Assembly: GCF_016860525.1 (NCBI RefSeq)
Contig: NZ_BNEA01000008.1
Span: forward strand, 1 to 64,000
Direction: 5' to 3'
DNA from: Streptomyces rubradiris
GTDB taxonomy: Bacteria > Actinomycetota > Actinomycetes > Streptomycetales > Streptomycetaceae
Length of the DNA stretch: 64,000 nt
In this document: positions 1 through 9,963 of the stretch, one piece after another
Numbering within the stretch: position 1 is the stretch's first letter
How the letters are laid out: the number at the start of each line of letters is the position of its first letter
Program-made: the position numbers and the translations under genes
The notes under the pieces: model-generated
Seen by the model: only the letters and a program-made list of their open reading frames with translations
What the model was told of the DNA's origin: nothing
Database searches by the model: none

Positions 1-715
1 TGTTCATGAGTTCGGTCATGATCCGGATGAAGAACTCCGGGAGCTTGGGCTCGGCGTCCTCGGGAGCCAGGTCGACCACCTCGATCGGCCGCCCGGTCAC
101 CGCTGCGATCACCTCGATGTGCTCCTGCTGCGTCAGGGCCTGCGGCCCGGTCAGCCAGTACCCCTTCCCCTCGTGCCCGGCACCGGTCAGCGCGCAGACC
201 GCCGCGTCGGCGATGTCGCGTTCGTGGATCGACGCGGTGGGGGCTTGCAGGAAGGGAATCCGCAGTACTTCCCCGGACCGGATCGCCGGCGCCAGGTGAA
301 GCTGTTTCGTGGCGAAGGTGGTGGGACGCAGGAACGTCCAGGCGATCCCGGATTCCCGGAGCGCTTCCTCCACCGCGGAGTGCATCACCGCGCTGCGGCT
401 GTGCCGGGTGGCGGGATCGACCACGGCGGCCGAGGACAGCAGCACGATGTGCTCCACCCCGGCAGCCCGCGCCGCACCGGCGAAATCGGCGACACGGTCC
501 GCATGGGCGTACAGGAAGACCTTCTTGACGCCGTCGAGCGCCGCCGGCCAGGTCTCCGGCTCGTCCAGGTCGAGGCGGACCATCTCGACGCCATCCGGCG
601 ACTCGCCGGTGCGCGGCGTCCGGCTGGTCCCGCGGACCGGGACTCCGGCAGACAACAGCCCGGCCACCACATGGCTGCCGACATCGCCGTACGCACCAGT
701 GACAAGAACGGACAA
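1..715 (-). CDS. NmrA-like NAD(P)-binding SDR, copy 1 (3' end outside window)
   Basis: The minus strand reads an atypical short-chain dehydrogenase of the NmrA/YwnB type from a TTG at 715-713 to the window edge, giving about 238 of an expected 270 residues. The N-terminus has a Rossmann motif (VLVTGAYGDVG). Its start is set by a GGAGGA ribosome site just upstream and by alignment with the complete copy at 31388-32200. The two copies align without gaps and differ at only a few bases. The identity extends about 28 bases upstream of the start and then stops abruptly. Such proteins bind NAD(P) and act as reductases, isomerases or redox sensors. The substrate here is unknown. Whether the last 32 codons are intact cannot be seen. 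Confidence 0.8.
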   Translation of the reverse strand, partial: MSVLVTGAYGDVGSHVVAGLLSAGVPVRGTSRTPRTGESPDGVEMVRLDLDEPETWPAALDGVKKVFLYAHADRVADFAGAARAAGVEHIVLLSSAAVVDPATRHSRSAVMHSAVEEALRESGIAWTFLRPTTFATKQLHLAPAIRSGEVLRIPFLQAPTASIHERDIADAAVCALTGAGHEGKGYWLTGPQALTQQEHIEVIAAVTGRPIEVVDLAPEDAEPKLPEFFIRIMTELMN

Positions 716-743
716 GACTCCTCCAGAGGATCGGCGGGTCGAC
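1..743. repeat. Inverted repeat A, left arm (NmrA-like gene copy 1)
   Basis: This stretch is a near-identical, ungapped inverted copy of 31360-32102. Homology begins at the GTCGAC at 738-743 and continues past the window edge. The opposite orientation of the two arms would allow inversion of the roughly 31 kb between them. Confidence 0.9.
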
Positions 744-938
744 GTTCGAACGAACGGCCATACAGTACTGAGAACCTGACGGAGAGCCACGGTACGCGGC
801 TTTCGCCCGGCCGCGCAGACCCTCTGGGACGTCAACGGCGCATCACCGCCGCGTAGATGACGCACGGAGGAAGGCCGCCGGGCTCGATAAGCGCGGGCCC
901 GCGGGCGGATCCGCGGCACCGAGCGCTCCTCACCGTCC

Positions 939-1721
939 TCACCGCAGACGCGGTGTCTGCTGCGCGGTGACGGCCGCGAGCCGCCGACGAAGGAGCGCCA
1001 CGACCTGCTCGTTTTGGTCGGCCAGGTAGAAATGACCGCCGGGCAGTGTCACGACGTCGGTCGGCCCGGTCGTGTGCCCGGCCCAGGCGTGCGCCTCCTC
1101 CGGGCTCACCAGTGCGTCGCGGTCGCCGGTGAGTACGGTGACCGGGCAGTCCAGGACGGCGGACGGATCATGCCGGTAGGTCTCCACCGCACGGTAGTCG
1201 TTGCGGATGAGGGGGAGGGCCATCGCCCGGATCTCCGGGTCGTCGAGTGCCGTCGAACCGGGACCGCCGAGCCGGCGCAGGTGGGCGAGGACGTCACCGT
1301 CCGAGGACAGGTGGAACCGGTCGTCCCGGTACCGGGACGGCGCCCGGCGCCCGGAGACGAACAGGCGGGACGGTGCGGGCAGCCCGTCGGCGGCCAGCCG
1401 CAGGGCGACCTCGTACGCCAGCAGCGCCCCCATGCTGTGTCCGAACAGGGCGAGGGGCCGGTCGTCCACGAGCCGCACCGCGTCGGTGATCCGGTCGGCC
1501 AGTTCCGGGAGGTTGTCGATGCTCGGCTCGTGATGGCGGTCCTGCCGGCCCGGGTACTGCACGGCCAGTACGTCGACCTCGGGGGCCAGCGCTCGCGCGA
1601 GCGGGAAGAAGAAACTGGCCGATCCGCCCGCGTGCGGCAGGCAGACCAGGAGGGACATCGCGTCCCCGGCCGGGCTGAAGCGGCGCAGCCAGGCCCTCAG
1701 GTGCGCCGATGACTCCGGCAT
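939..1721 (-). CDS. Type II (editing) thioesterase
   Basis: A 260-residue alpha/beta-hydrolase of the type II thioesterase family (GrsT/RifR-like). It normally hydrolyses wrong or stalled acyl groups from PKS and NRPS carrier proteins. The visible catalytic set is the nucleophile Ser96 in GHSMG, an Asp in LTGDRDALV, and a His in LPGGHFYL. The early LPHAGGSASFFF segment is typical of the family. The ATG at 1721 is preceded by GGGAGG at good spacing. The start lies 13 bases after the stop of the dehydroquinase-like gene, so it is the last gene of the operon beginning at 8198. It probably serves the NRPS of that operon, the PKS, or both. Confidence 0.92.
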   Translation of the reverse strand: MPESSAHLRAWLRRFSPAGDAMSLLVCLPHAGGSASFFFPLARALAPEVDVLAVQYPGRQDRHHEPSIDNLPELADRITDAVRLVDDRPLALFGHSMGALLAYEVALRLAADGLPAPSRLFVSGRRAPSRYRDDRFHLSSDGDVLAHLRRLGGPGSTALDDPEIRAMALPLIRNDYRAVETYRHDPSAVLDCPVTVLTGDRDALVSPEEAHAWAGHTTGPTDVVTLPGGHFYLADQNEQVVALLRRRLAAVTAQQTPRLR

Positions 1722-1734
1722 CGCGGGTGCCTCC

Positions 1735-2190
1735 CTAGCTTTGGTGTGTGGGATCGGGGCCGCACAGCTCCAGCAGCGCCCGGGCGGCCAGGCGGTAGCC
1801 GAACGCGCCGAGACCCACGACGACCCCGCTGGCCAGCGGGGCCAGGACCGATTCGTGGCGGAAGCGCTCACGGGCCCAGACGTTGCTCAGGTGCACCTCG
1901 ATCCACGGCGCGGGATAGGCGGCGAGCGCGTCGCGCAGGCTCCACCCGGCCATCATGAGCGCGCCGGGGTTGACGATCGCGCCGATGGTCGACCTGCGGT
2001 GCGCGTGCACCGCCTGGACCAGGCCTCCTTCGTGGTCGTCCTGGATCGCGACGACCTGCCAGCCGGCCTCGGCCACCTCGTCGGCGACGGATTTCGCGAT
2101 GTCGTCGACGGTGTCGTAGCCGTAGATCTCCGGTTCGCGGTCTCCGAGTATTCCGAGGTTGGGCCCGTTGAGCAGGAGCACGGTGGTCAC
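1735..2190 (-). CDS. Type II 3-dehydroquinate dehydratase-like protein with altered active site
   Basis: A 151-residue protein of the AroQ/type II dehydroquinase family, which dehydrates 3-dehydroquinate. RifJ does the equivalent step on the amino analogue in AHBA synthesis. The substrate-binding LNGPNL motif, the REPEIYG loop with the catalytic Tyr, and the IEVHLSN segment with the catalytic His are present. The usual YTHTS segment after NPGA is replaced by LMMAGW, so the His that contacts substrate is lost. SNIHARE has become SNVWARE. The GTG start at 2190 follows AAGGAG. It could be an aminodehydroquinate dehydratase for AHBA, but its place inside the NRPS/P450/SDR operon and its changed pocket suggest a different cyclic substrate. 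Confidence 0.82.
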   Translation of the reverse strand: MTTVLLLNGPNLGILGDREPEIYGYDTVDDIAKSVADEVAEAGWQVVAIQDDHEGGLVQAVHAHRRSTIGAIVNPGALMMAGWSLRDALAAYPAPWIEVHLSNVWARERFRHESVLAPLASGVVVGLGAFGYRLAARALLELCGPDPTHQS

Positions 2191-2272
2191 AGGGGGCAGT
2201 CTCCTTCGGCCTTCGGCGTATCGGCGTATCGGTGTTCGGTGTTCGGGGTGCGCGGTCGGGCGGAGGAGCCGG

Positions 2273-3022
2273 TCAGCAGACCGGTCCGCCGGCGACATGG
2301 ATGATCTGGCCGGACACGAACGAGGCATGGTCGCTGGCCAGGAAGGCCACGACGTCGGCGATGTCCTCCGGCCGGCCGACCCGGCGCAGCGGGATCGTCG
2401 CCGCGGCCTGCGCCTGGTGTTCCTCGGCCGTCCGGCCGGCCTGCGCCGCCAGGGCCGCGGTCATCTCGGTGGCCACGTAGCCGGGCGCCACGGCGTTGAC
2501 TGTGACGTTCAGCGGACCGAGTTCCAGGGCCAGCGTCTTGGTCAGGCCCTCGATTCCGGCTTTCGCCGCCGAATAGTTGGCCTGGCCGGGGTTGCCGACC
2601 GCAGCGATGCTCGACAGGTTCACCACGCGGCCCCAGCCGAGCTTGGCCATGTGCTCGGCGACCGCGTGCGTCATCAGGAATGTGCCGCGCAGGTTCACGT
2701 TGATGACCAGGTCCCAGTCGGCCGGTGAGAGGGAGAAGACCATGTTGTCCCGGGTGATGCCGGCGTTGTTGACCAGGATGCAGGGCGGCCCGAACCGGTC
2801 GACGACTTCGTCGACCGCCGTGCTGACCGCGTCGGCGTCGCTCACGTCGACCCCGATGGCCCCGGCGCGGCCGCCCGCCCGGACCAGGCCGGCGGCCGTG
2901 CTCTGCGCGGCCGTCACGTCCACGTCGAGGACGGCGACGTCGATGCCGTCCCCGACCAGCCTGCCGGCCACCGCGGCACCGATGCCCCGGGCCGATCCGG
3001 TGACGATGGCGACGCGGTTCAC
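2273..3022 (-). CDS. FabG-like short-chain dehydrogenase/reductase
   Basis: A 249-residue classical SDR close to 3-oxoacyl-ACP reductases. It has the TGSARGIG cofactor loop (about residues 8-15), the NNAG motif, the catalytic Ser in NLSSIAAVG and the YSAAK Tyr/Lys pair. The GTG start at 3022 overlaps the P450 stop in a GTGA, so translation of the two is coupled. Its position directly after an A-PCP protein and a P450 matches aminocoumarin clusters. There, NovJ/NovK-type SDRs oxidise a beta-hydroxyaminoacyl-S-PCP to the beta-keto form. That role is inferred from context. A generic beta-ketoacyl reductase is the alternative. Confidence 0.88.
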   Translation of the reverse strand: MNRVAIVTGSARGIGAAVAGRLVGDGIDVAVLDVDVTAAQSTAAGLVRAGGRAGAIGVDVSDADAVSTAVDEVVDRFGPPCILVNNAGITRDNMVFSLSPADWDLVINVNLRGTFLMTHAVAEHMAKLGWGRVVNLSSIAAVGNPGQANYSAAKAGIEGLTKTLALELGPLNVTVNAVAPGYVATEMTAALAAQAGRTAEEHQAQAAATIPLRRVGRPEDIADVVAFLASDHASFVSGQIIHVAGGPVC

Positions 3023-4248
3023 GCCGGCTCGGGCGTCAGCGTGACCGGCAGGGAGCTCATGCCGTGCAGGATGCTGGAGTAGATCCACCGCTCCGGCCCG
3101 GTCTGTTCCGCGCACGACACGAGCGTGCGCAACGAGTCGAGGATTTCCTCCACTTCGATGCGTGCCAGCGTGTGCCCCAGGCAGAGGTGCGAGCCGAAGG
3201 CGAAGGTCAGGTGCTTGTTCGGCCTGCGGTCGAGGAGGAAGCGGTCCGGGTCGGCGAAGACCTCGGGGTCCCGGTTGGCCGAGGAGATCCAGACGCTGAC
3301 GATGTCGCCCTTCTTGACCGGCTGGCCGTTCACCGTGGTGTCCCCGGACGCCGTGCGTCCGCCGTGCAGGGACGGCACGGTCCAGCGCAGCACCTCGTTG
3401 GCGGCGGTGTCGAGGCCGACGGTGCCCTCCTTGAGCGCCCGCCACTGGTCCGGCCACTCGATCAGTGCCTGCAGACCGCCGGAGATGGCATGCCGTCCGG
3501 TCTCGTCGCCGCCGATCATCAGCCCGTAGCAGTTGGACATCAGGTCGGCGTCGCTCAACGGCCCGCCCCCGATGCGGCAGTTGGCCAGCAGGCTGACCAC
3601 GTCGTCGGCGTCACTGCCGCGCCGGGTGTGCGCCAGGTCGGCGAAGTAGAGCAGGATCTCGCTCTTGGCCTGCCAGCTCTCCTGCGGCGGGGCGTCCGCG
3701 TAGTCGGAACTCCACGCGTGCGAGGTGAGCCCGAGCAGATAGCGGCGATCCGCCTCGGGCACGTCCATCAGGCCACAGATCGCACCCAGCGGGACGTTCG
3801 CGGACACGTCGTGGACGAAATCGCACTCGCCTTTGTCGATCGCCGCCCGGATCAGGTCGTCGATGGTCCGCCGGATCGCCGTGCGGATGGTCTTGAGCCG
3901 GCGAGGGGAGAACGCCGCGTTGAGCACGTTGCGCAGCTGGGTGTGCTTGTCGCCGTCGGTCACCGCGAGCATCGAGCCGGACGCCGAGTCGCCGCCGGCC
4001 AGCAGGGTCGCCAGCGCGTTGCCGCCTTCGGTGGTGAAGTGTTCCTTGTCCCGGTAGACCGCCATCGCGTCGGCGTAGCGGGTGAAGACCCAGAAGCCGG
4101 GACGGTCCCCCCGCGCCGGATGCCAGTAGTGGGACCGCTCCTGCCGGAGCCGGCGCCACACCTCGGAGAGTTCGTTCTCGGCGTGCAGCACCGGGTCGGC
4201 GAGGTCGAGCGAATCCAGGAGCTCAGGGCTGACTACGGGGCGGGTCAT
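3019..4248 (-). CDS. Cytochrome P450 coupled to the NRPS
   Basis: A 409-residue soluble cytochrome P450. The heme-ligand loop FGSHLCLG contains Cys356. The ExxR motif is in NEVLR, and the I-helix reads IGGDETGR in place of the common AGxDT. The ATG start overlaps the NRPS stop in an ATGA, and the stop overlaps the SDR start. Such tight coupling to an A-PCP protein is typical of P450s that beta-hydroxylate an amino acid held on the carrier protein, as NovI does with tyrosine. The substrate assignment is inference. Ferredoxin and reductase partners are not in the window. Confidence 0.93.
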   Translation of the reverse strand: MTRPVVSPELLDSLDLADPVLHAENELSEVWRRLRQERSHYWHPARGDRPGFWVFTRYADAMAVYRDKEHFTTEGGNALATLLAGGDSASGSMLAVTDGDKHTQLRNVLNAAFSPRRLKTIRTAIRRTIDDLIRAAIDKGECDFVHDVSANVPLGAICGLMDVPEADRRYLLGLTSHAWSSDYADAPPQESWQAKSEILLYFADLAHTRRGSDADDVVSLLANCRIGGGPLSDADLMSNCYGLMIGGDETGRHAISGGLQALIEWPDQWRALKEGTVGLDTAANEVLRWTVPSLHGGRTASGDTTVNGQPVKKGDIVSVWISSANRDPEVFADPDRFLLDRRPNKHLTFAFGSHLCLGHTLARIEVEEILDSLRTLVSCAEQTGPERWIYSSILHGMSSLPVTLTPEPA

Positions 4249-7200
4249 CGGCGGCCTTCCACGTGAGGCGTCTGGGCGGGCGGGGACGGCAGCGAGGTGG
4301 CCACCGCGGCGAGGGCACCGATCGTGGGGTTTCCCACGATCTCCTTGGGGGAGAGGGCCAGACCCGCTTCGCGGGCGCGCCGGATCAGCGAGATGGCCAG
4401 CATGCTGTCGCCGCCGAGCGCGAAGAAGTCGCTGTCGGCGCCGACGTCCGTGGCGCCCAGCAGCTCCCCGACGATGGCGGCCAGCGCGCGTTCCGCCGGC
4501 GTGCGCAGGGCCGGCCGCGCCGCCGCGGGCGGGGGACTGTCCCGCTCGGCGACCGCGGGCAGCGCGGCCAGGTCCAGCTTGCCGTTCGGCGTCATGGGCA
4601 GGGCACTGACGAGGACGTACCCCGTCGGCGTCATGTGCTCCGGCAGCCGGCGTGCCGCGTGCTCCCGGAGCCGCTCGGGGGTGGGTGCCTCCCCGTCGGC
4701 GGGCACGACCCAGGCGATCAGCCGGGCCCGGCCGCCACGGTCCTCGCGTACGCCGGCCACCGCACGGGCGACCGCGGGCAGTTCCTCCAGCACCGCCGCC
4801 ACCTCGCGCGGCTCGATCCGAAAGCCCCGCAGTTTGATCTGGTCGTCGGCCCGGCCGTGGAAGTCCAGGTTGCCGTCGGCGCGCCAGGAGGCGATGTCGC
4901 CGGTGCGGTACATCCGGCTGCCGGGCGGGCCGAACGGGTCCGCCACGAAGCGTACGGCTGTCAGGGCGGGCTGGTTGAGGTAACCCCGGGCGACGCCGGG
5001 GCCCGCGATGTAGAGCTCGCCGCGGAATCCGGGTGGCACCGGCTGCAGCCCGGGGCCGAGCACGTAGGCGCGGGCACCGGCGACGGGCCGTCCGATCGGA
5101 GGCCGGCCGTCTGCCGTGAGCGGCCCGCTCTGAGTGGCGCAGACGGTGACCTCGGTGGGCCCGTAGGCGTTGACCATCCGGCGGCCCTGCGACCAGCGCG
5201 CGGCCAGCTCGGCCGGGCACTCCTCGCCCGCGCTGATCAGGCCGCGGAGCCCGGGCAGTGCGCCGGCGGCGCCGTCCATGCTGGACAGTGCCACCGGCGG
5301 CAGGATGGCGTGGGTGATCCGGCGCTCGGTCAGAACCGCCGTCAGCGGTTCTCCGGCGAGGGGGCCCTGCGGCGGCACGACCACCGTCGCCCCCGAGGTG
5401 AACGCGCCCAACAGCTCGGCGACGAACGCGTCGAAGCTCGGTGAGGCGAACTGCAGGACCCGGGCGGTGCTGTCCAGTCCCAGGCCCTCGCGTTTGGCCG
5501 CGGCCAGGTTCGCCAGCCCGGCGTGGGTGACCACGACGCCCTTCGGCCGGCCGGTCGTGCCGGAGGTGTAGATGACGTACGCCGGATCGGCCACGTCGGG
5601 CGCGACCCGGGGAAACCCGCCCGCCGGCTCGCCGGCCTCCGGCCCGTCCAGGTGGACGCGCGGCCAGGGACGGGTCGAGGGCATGTCGGCCGACGCCGTC
5701 GTGCAGACCGCCACCGGGTCGCAGTCCTCCAGCATCGCCGTGATCCGCTCTGGCGGGTATCCCGGGTCGATGGGGACGAACGCCGCGCCGGTCCGGACGG
5801 TCGCCAGGAGCGCGGTGATCAGGTCCAGGGACCGCGGCAGCAGGAGGGCCACCATCCGGCCCGGCGCCGCACCCGCCTGCGCGATGGCCGCCGCGAGCCG
5901 GCCGGCACGGCGGTCGAGTTCGGCGTACGAGGTGGTGACGCCGGCCTCTTCCACGGCCGGCCGTCCGGCGTGTGCGTCCGCAGCGTCCTGCCACAGCCGG
6001 CCCAGGGTCGCGGCGGGCTGCTCCTGCCGGGAGGAGTTCCATTCCTGCAGCACCTGGCGGCGGGTGGCCGGGTCGAGGAGGTCCAGCGAGGCGACCGGCT
6101 GGCCGGGCGCCTCGCGAAATGCCCCGAGCAGGCGCAGGACCATCTCGAGGAGGCGTCCGGCGCAGTCCGCGCCGATCCGCCGCGGGTCGGTGACCAGGGT
6201 CAGGACGAGATCGCCCGCGTCGTGGCCCACCCTGAGCTCGGCCGTGAGCGGCCGGGCCGGGCCGGGCGGCGGGTCCCCGACACGGGTGAAGGTGAGCGCG
6301 GTGTCGAACAACGTGTCTGCCGCGGCGTCGAGTTCGGCCCGCCCCCGCGGTCCCAGCCGGGCGTGCCCGGCCGAGGCGGCCACGGCCTCCTCGACCCGGT
6401 GGAGGACGGCGCCGATCTCCTCGCCCGGCGCGACGGCCACCAGCAGCGGCCGGGGCCCGGCCCCGAAGACGACCGGCGAGCCGGCGCCCAGCAGGTGCAG
6501 CAGGACCGCCCAGACTCCGAGCAGCGTGTTCTTTGCGGACGGGAAATCCGGGATCCGCCGCTGGAGTGCGGGTGCCCCCAACGTGTCGTCGCCCGGCCGG
6601 GCGAGCCTGTCCCGGAGCAGGGAATCACCGTCGACCCCCCCTAGCGACGCGTGCCAGAACCGCGCGCCCAGCGCCTGCTCGCGCAGCAGGTTCCGGTCCG
6701 GCTTCGCCGATCCCAGCAGCGGCAGTTCGGACCTGACCTCGATGTCCACCGGAGCATGGCGGTCACCGAGCGCGTCCGCCACGTACGCCCCCAGGTCGGC
6801 CGGCCGCGGCGTGCAGCCGGGCGCCGGCGTCACCACCGCGTGGACCAGCGCCAGGAAATCCTCGTCCTCGATCCCGAACACCGCGGCCTGGGCCACGTCG
6901 GCGTGTTCGAGGAGCACGCGCTCGATCGCCTCCGGGTGGATGCGGACACCGTGACCCTTCAGGACCCCGTCGAGGCGGCCCTCGAGGGTCAGGTATCCCG
7001 ACTCGTCGAGCCGTCCGATGTCGCCGGTGCGCACCCACCCGTCGCGGACCGTCCGCGCGGTCTGCTCCGGGTCGTTCCAGTAGTGGCTCATCGCCCAGCG
7101 CCCGGACGAGCAGATCTCGCCGGAGACGCCCGGCGGGAGGAGCCGGTCGTGGTCTCGCGGATCACGGATGGTGATCCGGACGTTCGCCGGGGGCCGGCCG

Positions 7201-8198
7201 ACCGTGCGCCGCAGGTCGGGGTCCAGATGATCCTGTGGGGTGAGCAGGCTGATCATGCCGGTCTCGCTCGTGCCGTAGACCTGGAACAGCACCGGGCCGA
7301 GCGATTTGGCGGCGGCCGCCAGCCGCTCCGGCGCGGCCGGGCTCCCGGTGTAGAACACCTCGCGCAGGCTGGAGCGGTCGTAGTCGTCGAACGCGTGATG
7401 CTCGGTGAGGGCGTAGACCTGCGCAGAGGCGAGGACGAGCCGGGTGACGCGGTGCCGTTCGACGGCTCGGAGCACCGCCTCGGCGTCGAACCCGTGGTGC
7501 AGCACGACACTGCCCCCGGCGATGATCGCGTCATCGGCCGAGAAACCGCTGGAGTGGGTCAGCGTCCCGGTGATCAGACAGACCGCCGGCTGGGCCCCGG
7601 CGGCCGCCGAGGCCATGTCGTCCTTCACGTCGAACGGCCAGCAGACGCCCTTGGGCCGTCCCGACGATCCGCTGGTGAACGTCACCACGGCGATCTCCGC
7701 CCGCTCGGCCGTCGCGTCGTCGAACGGCGACTCCAAGGGGCGGCTCATGTCCAGAACATCCGGTCCGTACGGACCCGGGGCGGCGAGGGCGAACGCCGAT
7801 CCGGCCGCGGCACGCAGCTCGCGCGCACGGTCGAGGTTGTCCTGGTCCACCGCCAGCACGCTCGGCCGCAGCCCGGCGAGAATCTCCGCCTGGACGCGAG
7901 GACCCAACTCGTCCTGAGGGTCCGCGGCGTTCACCCCGCGAATGTGGACCGCCGTCGCGCCCAGGAGGTTCACCGCGTACCGGTACACCAGGGTGGACGG
8001 TGTGTTGGGACTGGTCAGCACGGCGACCGAGGTGCCCGGGCCGACACCGGCCGCGCGCATCCACCCGGCGGTCGTGCGGATCGCACGGGCGAGACGCTCG
8101 GCCGGGAAGGGGTCGTTTCCGAGCACGAAGGGAACGCCGGCAGGATGGGCGTCGAGCCGGCCGAGGATCCGGCGGATGTAGTGATCATGCCCCCGCAA
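4245..8198 (-). CDS. NRPS-like protein: acyl-AMP ligase / half condensation / A / PCP
   Basis: A 1,317-residue protein. Residues 1 to about 510 are a complete acyl-adenylate-forming domain with an intact ATP loop ([10 protein letters not shown], 175-184). It is related to the separate ligases at 33035 and 58615. Residues about 517-740 resemble only the C-terminal half of a condensation domain, and no HHxxxDG lobe precedes it. A second adenylation domain (about 745-1200) has a [10 protein letters not shown] loop near 876. Its pocket reads D-A-A-I-I-A-A-V-C by alignment with GrsA, nearest to Phe/Tyr codes. A PCP follows with Ser1265 in GGDSM. The TTG start follows GGAG and aligns with the paralogues' starts. 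It probably activates an aromatic amino acid for the P450 and SDR, while the first domain activates a second acid. Confidence 0.93.
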   Translation of the reverse strand: MRGHDHYIRRILGRLDAHPAGVPFVLGNDPFPAERLARAIRTTAGWMRAAGVGPGTSVAVLTSPNTPSTLVYRYAVNLLGATAVHIRGVNAADPQDELGPRVQAEILAGLRPSVLAVDQDNLDRARELRAAAGSAFALAAPGPYGPDVLDMSRPLESPFDDATAERAEIAVVTFTSGSSGRPKGVCWPFDVKDDMASAAAGAQPAVCLITGTLTHSSGFSADDAIIAGGSVVLHHGFDAEAVLRAVERHRVTRLVLASAQVYALTEHHAFDDYDRSSLREVFYTGSPAAPERLAAAAKSLGPVLFQVYGTSETGMISLLTPQDHLDPDLRRTVGRPPANVRITIRDPRDHDRLLPPGVSGEICSSGRWAMSHYWNDPEQTARTVRDGWVRTGDIGRLDESGYLTLEGRLDGVLKGHGVRIHPEAIERVLLEHADVAQAAVFGIEDEDFLALVHAVVTPAPGCTPRPADLGAYVADALGDRHAPVDIEVRSELPLLGSAKPDRNLLREQALGARFWHASLGGVDGDSLLRDRLARPGDDTLGAPALQRRIPDFPSAKNTLLGVWAVLLHLLGAGSPVVFGAGPRPLLVAVAPGEEIGAVLHRVEEAVAASAGHARLGPRGRAELDAAADTLFDTALTFTRVGDPPPGPARPLTAELRVGHDAGDLVLTLVTDPRRIGADCAGRLLEMVLRLLGAFREAPGQPVASLDLLDPATRRQVLQEWNSSRQEQPAATLGRLWQDAADAHAGRPAVEEAGVTTSYAELDRRAGRLAAAIAQAGAAPGRMVALLLPRSLDLITALLATVRTGAAFVPIDPGYPPERITAMLEDCDPVAVCTTASADMPSTRPWPRVHLDGPEAGEPAGGFPRVAPDVADPAYVIYTSGTTGRPKGVVVTHAGLANLAAAKREGLGLDSTARVLQFASPSFDAFVAELLGAFTSGATVVVPPQGPLAGEPLTAVLTERRITHAILPPVALSSMDGAAGALPGLRGLISAGEECPAELAARWSQGRRMVNAYGPTEVTVCATQSGPLTADGRPPIGRPVAGARAYVLGPGLQPVPPGFRGELYIAGPGVARGYLNQPALTAVRFVADPFGPPGSRMYRTGDIASWRADGNLDFHGRADDQIKLRGFRIEPREVAAVLEELPAVARAVAGVREDRGGRARLIAWVVPADGEAPTPERLREHAARRLPEHMTPTGYVLVSALPMTPNGKLDLAALPAVAERDSPPPAAARPALRTPAERALAAIVGELLGATDVGADSDFFALGGDSMLAISLIRRAREAGLALSPKEIVGNPTIGALAAVATSLPSPPAQTPHVEGRR

Positions 8199-8294
8199 CG
8201 GTGATCTCCAATGCAGCTTGACGATCGGGCCGACGGACCGGCCGCGAGGCTGGACGTCGGCGCGAACCAGGGTGCCGTGACGGCGTGCGGGACC

Positions 8295-8337
8295 ACGCTA
8301 GGTACAGGGGCGGCCGCCGCAGATCCCTCGCATTGAC
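8295..8337 (-). promoter_or_regulatory. Shared promoter element, NRPS operon
   Basis: On the minus strand GTCA (8337-8334), five bases, AGGGAT (8328-8323), 22 bases, then the -10-like TAGCGT (8300-8295). The same arrangement recurs before the PKS, FMN reductase, ligase and PhyH genes. The 22-base gap is too long for a normal -35/-10 pair, so AGGGAT looks like an activator site overlapping the -35 region. Confidence 0.65.
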
Positions 8338-8422
8338 AGTGGTTGCCGCTGCCCGGTCCCCGCCCGCACTGTCCGGGTGGGTGATGGCCAAGCGCCCGGG
8401 CGCATCCGTAGGGTCGCCGGAC

Positions 8423-9922
8423 ATGGCCTCCCTGACTCCGCGCGCCGACGTTCTGGTGGTCGGCTGCGGCCCTAGCGGTGCCGTGCTGGCGAGCCTGCTG
8501 GCCCGCCGGAACCGCCGGGTGATCGTGCTCGAGCGGCATCGCGAGGTCTTCGGGCTGCCCCGGGCCACCAGCTTCGACGGGGAGACCGCCCGGCTGCTGG
8601 CGGCGGCGGGGATCGGCGCCGGCCTGCCCGGCATCTCGGTGCCCGCGACCGGCTACCAGTGGCACGGCGCGGACGGGCAGGTCCTCCTGGACATCGCCTT
8701 CAGCGACACCGGCCGGTACGGGTGGCCGGACGCCAACACGATGCACCAGCCCGCGCTGGAGCGGCTTCTGGGCGCCGCGGTGGCGGCCGAACCGACGGTT
8801 GAGGTGCGCCGTGGCCTGACCGTCGTAGGCGTCGACCAGACCGACGGCGACGTCACCGCGACCGCCGAGGACGAAACCGGCGCCACCCACACCTTCCGGG
8901 CCGGCTGGCTGGTCGGCTGCGACGGGGCGAACAGCGTCGTCCGCGAACTGGCCGCCGTGCCGATGACCGACCTGGGGTTCTCCTTCGAGTGGCTGCTGTG
9001 CGACGTCCTGCTGCACGAGACACGCGAGTTCGCCCCGACCAACCTGCAGCTGTGCGACCCGGCCCGGCCCACGACACTGGTGGGCAGCGGACCCGACCGG
9101 CGGCGCTGGGAGTTCATGTGCCTGCCGGGGGAGTCCGCCGCCGACATGGACAGCGCCGAGACGGCGTGGCGGCTTCTGGCACCGCACGGCGTCACGCCGC
9201 AGACGGCGAAACTGCTGCGCAGCGGGGTCTACCGGTCCCATGCCCGGTGGGCCCAGCAGTGGCGGCAGGGCCGGGTCCTCCTCGCCGGGGACGCGGCCCA
9301 TCTGATGCCACCGTTCGCCGGCCAGGGCATGTGCTCGGGCATCCGCGACGCCAGCAACCTGGCATGGAAACTGGACCTGGTGCTCGGCGGCCGGGCCGAC
9401 GAGCGGCTGCTCGACACCTACACGCTGGAGCGGCGCAGCCACACCAAGGCCGCCGTCCTCGCCTCCGTCAAGCTCGGCCGGGTCATCTGCGTGACCGACC
9501 CCGCCGCCGCGGCCGACCGCGACGCGGCGATCCTGGCCAACGGCGGCGGCCGCCGGACGCCACCGCCCGAGGCGACAGCGCTGGCCACCGGGCTGCTCCG
9601 ACCCGGAGCCGGTGACGTGATCGGCACCGGCCGGTTCGACGACCTGATCCCGGCGGGCTTCCTGCTGATCACCACTGAGGAACCCGGCACCGTCAGCGAG
9701 ACCCGGCGCACCCTGCTGTCCAGGCTCGGCGCCACCGTCGTCCACATCGGAGCCGACGAACAGACGGACAGCGGATACCTCGGCTACCTGCGGGACCGGG
9801 GCGCGGCCTCCGTTCTGGTCCGGCCGGACTACCACGTCTACGGCACCGCCCCCGCCGGCGCGATGACCGCGCTGCTGGAGGAACTGCTGGACCGGCTGGC
9901 GCCGCACCGCCCGTCAGACTGA
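8423..9922 (+). CDS. FAD-dependent aromatic hydroxylase (PheA/MhpA/Rif-Orf19 type)
   Basis: A 499-residue class A flavoprotein monooxygenase. The FAD-binding GCGPSG near the N-terminus, the VGCDGANS motif and the second FAD motif (LAGDAAHLMPPFAGQG) are all present. A C-terminal thioredoxin-like tail follows, as in phenol hydroxylases. Rif-Orf19-type enzymes hydroxylate the aromatic part of the growing ansamycin chain. The position just ahead of the PKS fits a ring hydroxylase for an AHBA-derived core. The start is uncertain. ATG 8423 gives the usual short lead before the Rossmann strand, while ATG 8384 in the same frame would add 13 residues. The stop lies 41 bases before the PKS GTG start. 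Confidence 0.88.
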   Translation: MASLTPRADVLVVGCGPSGAVLASLLARRNRRVIVLERHREVFGLPRATSFDGETARLLAAAGIGAGLPGISVPATGYQWHGADGQVLLDIAFSDTGRYGWPDANTMHQPALERLLGAAVAAEPTVEVRRGLTVVGVDQTDGDVTATAEDETGATHTFRAGWLVGCDGANSVVRELAAVPMTDLGFSFEWLLCDVLLHETREFAPTNLQLCDPARPTTLVGSGPDRRRWEFMCLPGESAADMDSAETAWRLLAPHGVTPQTAKLLRSGVYRSHARWAQQWRQGRVLLAGDAAHLMPPFAGQGMCSGIRDASNLAWKLDLVLGGRADERLLDTYTLERRSHTKAAVLASVKLGRVICVTDPAAAADRDAAILANGGGRRTPPPEATALATGLLRPGAGDVIGTGRFDDLIPAGFLLITTEEPGTVSETRRTLLSRLGATVVHIGADEQTDSGYLGYLRDRGAASVLVRPDYHVYGTAPAGAMTALLEELLDRLAPHRPSD

Positions 9923-9955
9923 GGGATCCCGGCCGCCCCGCCGCGACCCTAGCGT
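9913..9955 (+). promoter_or_regulatory. Shared promoter element, PKS gene
   Basis: GTCA (9913-9916), five bases, AGGGAT (9922-9927), 22 bases, TAGCGT (9950-9955). The first four bases lie in the end of the hydroxylase gene. The -10 ends only eight bases before GTG 9964, which would place transcription start at or within two bases of the start codon. The PKS mRNA may therefore be leaderless. Confidence 0.68.
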
Positions 9956-9963
9956 TGACCGAC

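Noticed and set aside
4245..8198. NRPS first domain considered as the AHBA loading module of the PKS
   Set aside because: A RifA-like loading domain begins at 62699. The NRPS is coupled to a P450 and SDR, and its first domain is closer to the stand-alone ligases.
8015..9907. Long minus-strand frame opposite the FAD hydroxylase
   Set aside because: The plus strand encodes a complete flavoprotein with all motifs; the opposite frame shows none.
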